DNA of 64,000 bases. Origin: Amaranthus tricolor (Eukaryota; Streptophyta; Magnoliopsida; Caryophyllales; Amaranthaceae). The notes under the pieces were generated by a model. The model ran no database searches and had not been told where the DNA came from. It was given only the letters and a program-made list of their open reading frames with translations. Positions 57,931-64,000 of this stretch are shown piece after piece. Location of the stretch: positions 21,987,565 through 22,051,564 of the forward strand of contig NC_080049.1 of NCBI RefSeq assembly GCF_026212465.1, written 5' to 3'. The number at the start of each line of letters is the position of its first letter. The first letter of the stretch is position 1. Position numbers and translations under genes: made by a program.

Positions 57931-59320
57931 TCTAGGCCCACTGGGGGGTCCGACTTGTCAACCTGACGGATGAGCTCTATACGTAAAGGACCCTTGTTCC
58001 CAGTATACAGTTTATAGAGCCGTGACATATACCATGACGTGAGATAATTAAAGTCTGGATCCTGGCTTCACTCTATTGATGCCACGGAAACACCCAACAC
58101 TTTGATTATTTATTAGCAAGCTAGCACCCAAGGGGGGTCCGACTTGTCTACCACACGGTCAAATCAAACAATTTTATCGATAAACTGAAGTTAGGAGAAA
58201 CCAACGAAGGCGTGACTTATTTCTTTGAAGAACTTCAAAGTCCGCATCTTCTACCACACATTCGTTATGAAAATTTCTTGCACCTAGAATATTTCGAAAG
58301 TAATAAGGACCACCTGAGGGTCCGACTTATGGACCATACGAACACTCTTGATATCGTCAAAGCAAGTCCCTTGCCCTTCCATGATCCGGAATGAGTACCG
58401 TATTCCGTGCCCTCGATCATACGGACATACATGAGATCTCCCATACTTAGAATTTTCCCCTGGACCAGGTTCAGTTGAGGGTCCGACTTATGGATATCAC
58501 AGATTATACAGACCTAGGTAGATGACATGGCCTTCTTAGATAACGCATCAAATGGATTCACCGAATCAACAAATCGGACAGTGGAATGAGTCAACCCCAT
58601 ACTTAGAATTTTTATCATCCTTGGAGTATAATTCTGGGTCCGACTCATCGACCTCTCGGACTAATATTAATACTAACCACAAAACATATCCCTAGCTTTC
58701 CTATGACGCGGGAGGGGCATTCAAGTCCGTGTCTTCGGTCATACGGACATATGCAGATTATACCATACTTAGAATTTTTACACCATAACTGAGAGTTCCA
58801 AGGAGTCCGAGTTATCAATCATACGGACTCTCTGAAATATTTCACCTTATCCATACGACGATTTAGAGCAAAGATAATGCGGCATGACATTCGCCGTATC
58901 CATAAGTCGGACAGCTGAATGTGCAACTTTCCACTTAGAATAATTTTCGTTCTTGGAGGTGCAGTTTAGGGTCCGACTTGTCGACTTCCCGGACGCATTC
59001 AAATGTGGAAAGACTTAGAACAAATTTCCACATTCACCCTCTCCTTGGGGGTTCGACTTATCGACCCGACGGTTGCCTGAGTTGGTTAACTGGATGCTTG
59101 AAGAGATGAGGTTCCCCTCACATTGGGGATCCGACTTATCGATCTCCCGGCTATAGTTAAGAACTGACACTTTAAAGATCTTTCAATATTTCTCTTCTAT
59201 TGAGGGTCCGACTTGTAGACCTTACGGAAAGTGTTGAACATTTGGAAAAATTCCCAACGATTCCCCCTCATGGGGAGTCCGACTTATCTTTTTCCCGGCT
59301 CTCGTTTGGGATTCTCCTTT
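57930..59320 (+). repeat. hairpin-motif array A (11 copies)
   Basis: TCCGACTT or a one-base variant occurs at 57949, 58138, 58321, 58482, 58639, 58806, 58972, 59052, 59130, 59207 and 59278. Spacings are 157-189 for the first six intervals and 71-80 for the last four. Each is usually followed by RTCGA...C(C)CGG and often preceded by a G/C stem such as CCCCTCATGGGG. A second shared block, CATACTTAGAATTTT, precedes several copies. Confidence 0.9.
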
Positions 59321-59740
59321 CCATATATTGTACTCAAGTCCCAAAGGCATTTATTGCTGTTATAAATAGGGTGGTTGGAACAGTTCCCTCTCACTTAATC
59401 CTCATTACTTCCTTCAAATTTTTACATTGCTGGAAAGAGAAAGTAGAGAGAGACGCTCTGACAATCTTCATCCTTCCTTCAATCTTCTGACAAATTCTCG
59501 AAGATCTTCAAGAAATCTGACAGATCTTCATCAAGTTTCTGACAAATCTCCAACTTTCTTCAAAGGTATTCAAACTTTTTCCCAGATCTTCGAATTTCTT
59601 CAAGTTAATCTTCAAACTGTTCTTAAATTTCTTCGACTTGTTCTTGAATTTCTTCAAATTATTCTTGAATGTTAGCCTAGGACATTGAATTCGTTCTATG
59701 AATTTAGTCTCTATTCTTTACAAGTTTCGCCTACTACTTT

Positions 59741-62700
59741 ATGATTCTTGTTAACATGGATGTCGCGGCGACTCAAGAGACCATAGCTAACTCAGACATT
59801 AACCCTACTAACTTGCCGGAAACTCCTTTGATAGTACGTAGGCGTCTTAATAAAAATGGGTTATTAATGAATGATTCGGACGAAAGTAGTTCGGTGAGGA
59901 TTACCCCCATTATGAACCAATAAAAGCCGGGGATGAGTCGTCTGTATCCCCTATATACCCTCCGGAGATTATGAAAACTGCTCCTTGGGAAGTGAGCATT
60001 GCTTTCTTTCCCAATTACTTGCCGCGAATAAATCCTGACCTGGAAGGGTTATTGTATGTGGATATGGAAAACCTTGAAGGATCAGCCGAGTCTTCTGGAA
60101 GGGAGAGCGCAGCGCCAGTTCCTCCTCCATTCTACATTCCAGACGGCGGGCCCCTAAACTACTTCATTGATTTACAGACCAAGAGAGATTTGGATAATCA
60201 ACGGGAAGCCATCTCCCGGAAATGGGGTTTGCCGGAGAACATTAATATTATTACACCGGAGAATTACGACACCGTTAGGTTTCCCCCCCCTTATTGTATA
60301 GCTGCTTACTTTCCTTCTTTCCAACTAAGACTTAGATTCCCTCTTCACCCATTTTTTAGGGAGGTGTTAGAGCTGTTAAACGTTTCGGTGCCCAAGCTAT
60401 ATCCTAACGCTTGGGGGTGTATGGTGGCCTTTTTGATTTTATGCAAAGTTTTGGCCGTGCCACCAACACTGACTGCCTTTAGATATATTTTTAGAGCCCG
60501 CCTATGTAATTCTCAATCATACGGCTGCGGTTGGATTACTTTTACGCATCGTCGCGGGCTGAAGATAGTCCAAGACCTCCCTGATAACCAGAAGGGGTAT
60601 AGGACGAAATTTGCGTATTTGTACAATTCGGGAGGATGGAATATTAAGACCTCCTTCAACATCAAACCCAACCTTTCAGGTTTTAATAATGGGATCCCGC
60701 AGTGTTCATTTAGTGACGCGGTGATCATTGAATACGCGAAGATGGACGTTCAATTGGGAAGGAAACCCATGAACGTCCAACTTAATTGGATACCCGGTCG
60801 TCCTGAGCTGGAGAATGAGAACCTCCTCTCAGCATTCGGCATCAGCTTGGCTATCGATCGGAGTAAGAGTTGTCAGATTTCTTCCTTCTCTTTTCTATGG
60901 TATGTTTACCTGTTTCTAACTCATGGTTTTACAGGGATAGCCAAGGAAAATCTTTGAGCAAAAAGTCAAGATCTAATGAAGAAATTCAGTGTTTTGAGAC
61001 TTGCTCAAGGGGCCATCCAACGGCCCGAGGATAAGCCTCTACCTCTTCCTCCGAAGGTATAACTTCACACATTTTTTCGTTCTGAAAGATTTCTGTTGAT
61101 TCCTCCTAACCTTTTCTTTTGTAGGACTCGACGACCGTAAAGAAGGGTCTTGACGATGTGCCCGGCGAGGAAGAGGCTCTCCGTCTCCTCGAGGAGAGGA
61201 GAAGAGTACACGTTCCCGATGACTCCCAAAGGGTAATCCCCTCTAAGAAGAGGGAATCAAGAAAAAAGAAAAGTGGGAAGGGGAGGAAGAGAAAAAGAGA
61301 CTCTCCTTCCCACGGGGAGAGCGCGACAAAGAAGGTCTCCCTCGATACCATACATACCGCCGTACCTCTACAGGCGAGGTCGGCGGGAGGGGAGACGTCG
61401 AATCCCCCGGCCGAAGCCCCCATCTCCCCGAAAGACAAGGAGACGGTCGGGGAGTCGTCTGCGGCCCCAGAGCCGCGGATAGAGGAGGTGTATCGTCGTA
61501 GGGAGGTCACACCTTTCCAACCCGATACCCTCTTCAATGAATTGGGGCACAAGGGTATGATTACCCGTTTCAACCGGGCGACGTCCCATCTGATCAGCCG
61601 GAAGGACGTCGATCATCTGGACTCCCTGCCTCCTGTCGACAGGGTTCGCCAACTCCAGGCCTCGGCGGCTGAGGTACAATGTCAGTTTTTCAGTCTGTTC
61701 GAATTAGATTGCCAGATGATCTATTTGACCTTATTCTCCTTTGCAGACGTACTTAAGGCTATCGTTTGAATTGAACCTTAGCCGTCAGAGTGCCGCGGAC
61801 AGAGAAACCCTGGCGGCCCTCGCTTCTCATTGCCAAGAACAAGAGGAGGAGCTGAAGAGGCTGAGGGCGGATCTTGAGGAGCTGCCTTCCTTAAAGGAGA
61901 AGCTGGCTAAGTGCGTTGAATTAAAAGAGCGCTTAGTTAGCACAGAAGAATGGCGAGAAAGGGCCAGGAAGCAGCTTGAGGGGACCGTGGCTAACTTGGA
62001 CACGGCGTCAAATATGTCGGCCACCCTTGGCCATGAGATCGGGCACCTGACGGATGTTCATGCTAAGCTGGTGCGACAAAACCAGTCACTTCTGCGTCAG
62101 GTGTCCGATGATTCGGATAAGTTCCAAACCTTGCTGTCCGCGGCAAGAATATACAAGCTTTGCTTGGGTAGGAAGTCGCGGATGGTAAGGGATTGGTTGT
62201 CCTCGGATGAGCCGGAGGCGTCAAGTTTCTTGGGGGCGCTAACCACGGAAATGGTGGGAGCCGGTACCATGATAAGCGGTGAAAGATTCCGCCTGGCTGC
62301 CGCGGAGTTAGGCGTCGACTTTGATTCCCTCCTTGAGAAGGCCAATGAGAAGGGGAACGAAGCTTTGGCTAACCTAGCTCCGATTTTGGATCGGGAGTCA
62401 GCGGTGCTGGTGGACCCCCATTGGGACGCGGAAGAGGCTAGGGAGTAGTCGGAGAGAGTGGACCCTGCTGCTGAAAAGGAGGCCTTACGTCTTGATTTGG
62501 ACAAACTCTCTCTCTCTCCTCCCTCTGCCTCGGACGTCTCCGAGAACTTAGCGCTTTCTAAGCTGGAGAGTTTGTGTTTAGACTTATCCAATTTGCTGAT
62601 TGACGAGGGCAAAAACCTCCAAGGCTTATCCAGGGACTTATCCGAGATCGGAGTGGAGCCGTTCGATGTTGAAGAATTCATAAGCTTCACTCCGAGCCTT

Positions 62701-62772
62701 GGCGAGGGAGTGGCCGGGTCCCCCCCTCAAGATCCGAAGGGAGATGTAGACGCCTTCTTGGATGATCTCTGA
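59741..62772 (+). pseudogene. antisense additional ORF of the Gypsy element (Transposase_28-type domain, coiled coil)
   Basis: A multi-exon frame, opposite in strand to the LTR. Exons are ~59741-60862, 60935-61056, 61125-61673 and 61747-62772, all with GT..AG introns and matching phases. The first exon contains a domain with RLRFPLHPFFREVLELLNV, LYPNAWGCMVAFLILCKV and GYRTKFAYLYNSGGWNI. This resembles Pfam 'putative gypsy type transposon' (Transposase_28). Exon 3 has a basic KR-rich stretch, and exon 4 is a long Glu/Leu/Arg-rich coiled coil ending in an acidic tail. It is broken by a frameshift near 59890, TGA at 60955-60957 and TAG at 62446-62448. Additional antisense ORFs of this kind are reported in Tat-lineage Gypsy elements; their function is unknown. 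Confidence 0.75.
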
Positions 62773-62959
62773 TTTTTGTAATATAAATTTTGTAATATTA
62801 ACTTTTGTAACCTTAAATATAATCAATTTGTACGTTGATCTTGATGCCGTATTTGTTGTTTAAATATTTCAAATTTTCTTTTATTGGCCGCGGCTTCTTC
62901 CCATCAGTAGACGAGAAATAATTTTTACTTGATGTCACGGCTAAAAGATATTTACTTGG

Positions 62960-63665
62960 GTGGATTTGACAACTTCGACCTTGGAACCAATTTAAGGGTC
63001 AGACTTATCGATGTCACGGCTGGATGACTTTGAAAATTTTGCTTTGTCTGATGTTGAACTTCAGGACCCTTAACAGAGGGTCCGACTTATCGACGTTGCG
63101 GATAAGAAACATTCAGCTAGATATTTATTTGGAATGATTTTGAACTTGGGACCCCAATCCGGGAGTCCGACTTGTCGATGTCCCGGTCGGGAAATTTTTA
63201 GCAAATAACTTAGACTAATTTTGAAGTTTGAGACCCCAATCTGGAGGTCCGACTTGTCGACGTCCCGGTTGGAAAATATCTTAGTGAAAATAGCTTAGAA
63301 TATTTTTGAACTTAGGGACCCCAAACTGGGGGTCCGACTTGTCGATGTCCCGGTTGGGAAACATCTTTGTGAATAACTTGGAATATTTTTGAACTTAGGG
63401 ACCCCAAACTGGGGGTCCGACTTATCGATGTCCCGGTTAGGAAACATCTTTGTGAATAGCTTAGAATATTTTGAACTCAGGGACCCCAAACTGGGGGTCC
63501 GACTTATCGATGTAACGAACAGATGGTGAATATATACTTCAAATGATTTTTGGTCTTGGAACCCTATTCTAAGGGTCCGACTTATAGATATCACAAGTTC
63601 GTTAGTGACTTAGGATAATTTGATAATGGGACCCCTCTCAAGGGGTCCGACTTATGAATATTACT
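62960..63665 (+). repeat. hairpin-motif array B (9 copies, ~82-bp period)
   Basis: Copies of TCCGACTT (first one TCAGACTT) are at 62999, 63081, 63166, 63248, 63333, 63416, 63498, 63576 and 63646, giving spacings 82, 85, 82, 85, 83, 82, 78 and 70. The best unit reads CTTAGAATATTTTTGAACTT, then GGGACCCCAAACTGGGGGTC, then CGACTTGTCGATGTCCCGG. GGACCCC and GGGGTCC form a perfect 7-bp stem, and CGAC-TT-GTCG a second small one. Confidence 0.95.
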
Positions 63666-64000
63666 GATTTAATAAGATTTGCAATAGAATTTTACCAAAT
63701 ATTTGCGAACATAAGAGCCGGATAATCTGAAAATGAAACTTCTGTTATAAATGATTGATAAGAATACAAATGACGATGACAGAAGTAATTTCGAATGACA
63801 ACGCAACTGTTGCGGAATGAAGGTAGTCGCGGATTGATGCTGATAAGACATTCACTGATAAAGCTGCTAAGACTGATACTAGTAACTGATTGCCCCTTGC
63901 AAATTTTATTAAATGAAGAACTTTTTTAAGTGGTCTCCATTCCATGGACGGGGTAGGTTTTTTCCCTTTCATGTCTTCTAGTTCGAACGTTCCTTGTTTA
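63666..64000. other. continuation of the Gypsy element, unassigned
   Basis: No RT, RNase H or integrase motif is seen in either direction before the window ends. Confidence 0.4.

Noticed and set aside
61106..62690. Long minus-strand frames opposite the Transposase_28-type ORF, considered as gag of the Gypsy element
   Set aside because: No zinc knuckle, protease, RT or integrase motif is seen, and the plus strand has matching splice phases and a recognisable domain. These are shadow frames.
63295..63594. Minus-strand frame of 99 aa with an internally repeated peptide
   Set aside because: It is the translation of hairpin array B. The ~82-bp period is not a multiple of three, so it cannot be a conserved repeat protein.
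57930..63665. CRISPR-like array
   Set aside because: The period is regular in part, but this is a plant nuclear genome. Spacers are diverged copies of the same unit, and the arrays flank a retrotransposon ORF.

Overview
This is a 64-kb piece of a plant nuclear genome. It is AT-rich, with widely spaced genes, spliceosomal GT..AG introns and dense transposable elements. The gene families (GPN3, an AP2/ERF factor of group X type, a CAD-like medium-chain dehydrogenase, a GEM-like GRAM protein) and the element types (Stowaway MITEs, TRIMs, Copia, Gypsy, hAT, MULE, CACTA, RTE LINE) fit a core eudicot. Caryophyllales is possible but is only a guess. I can support four host genes.

Layout. 0.5-2.2 kb: GPN3-type GTPase on the minus strand, with a GC-rich leader and a probable 5'UTR intron. 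2.6-3.4 kb: hAT-type non-autonomous element. 5.2-7.6 kb: decayed Copia element, minus strand. 11.8-13.7 kb: Pack-MULE with ~209-bp TIRs and a perfect 9-bp TSD, carrying a fragment of a nuclear group II intron maturase gene. 14.9-18.9 kb: two-exon ERF gene (371 aa). 19-28 kb: AT-rich DNA with MITEs, a Cassandra-type LTR carrying 5S rRNA-like sequence, a ~730-bp tandem duplication and a GGACAC cluster. 28.6-38.8 kb: CAD-like gene of five exons (363 aa) with introns of 5.3 and 2.6 kb that hold many insertions. One of these is a 472-bp chimera of a TRIM LTR and the first ~230 nt of 18S rRNA, flanked by a 5-bp TSD. 39.7-45.2 kb: RTE LINE remnant, hAT end, a solo LTR with TSD, and a solo Copia-type LTR with a complete TRIM nested in it (both with TSDs). 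45.5-49.3 kb: hAT element with TIRs, a perfect 8-bp TSD and a dead transposase gene. 49.9-50.5 kb: GEM-like gene. 51.5-56.7 kb: LINE, CACTA, minisatellite, long (AT)n and an LTR-type insertion. 56.7-64 kb: the 3' part of a minus-strand Gypsy element. It has a ~700-bp LTR and an intron-containing ORF on the opposite strand (Transposase_28/'putative gypsy type transposon' domain). On each side of that ORF lies an array of a ~82-bp unit built round a short hairpin and the motif TCCGACTTRTCGA.

The host genes are independent transcription units and do not form a pathway. The most unusual content is in the mobile DNA: the 18S-TRIM chimera, the hairpin arrays flanking the antisense ORF, the maturase-carrying Pack-MULE, and an (AT)n tract whose C interruptions are spaced 16, 18, 20, 22, 24 nt. 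All family calls come from reading the sequence; no database search was run.
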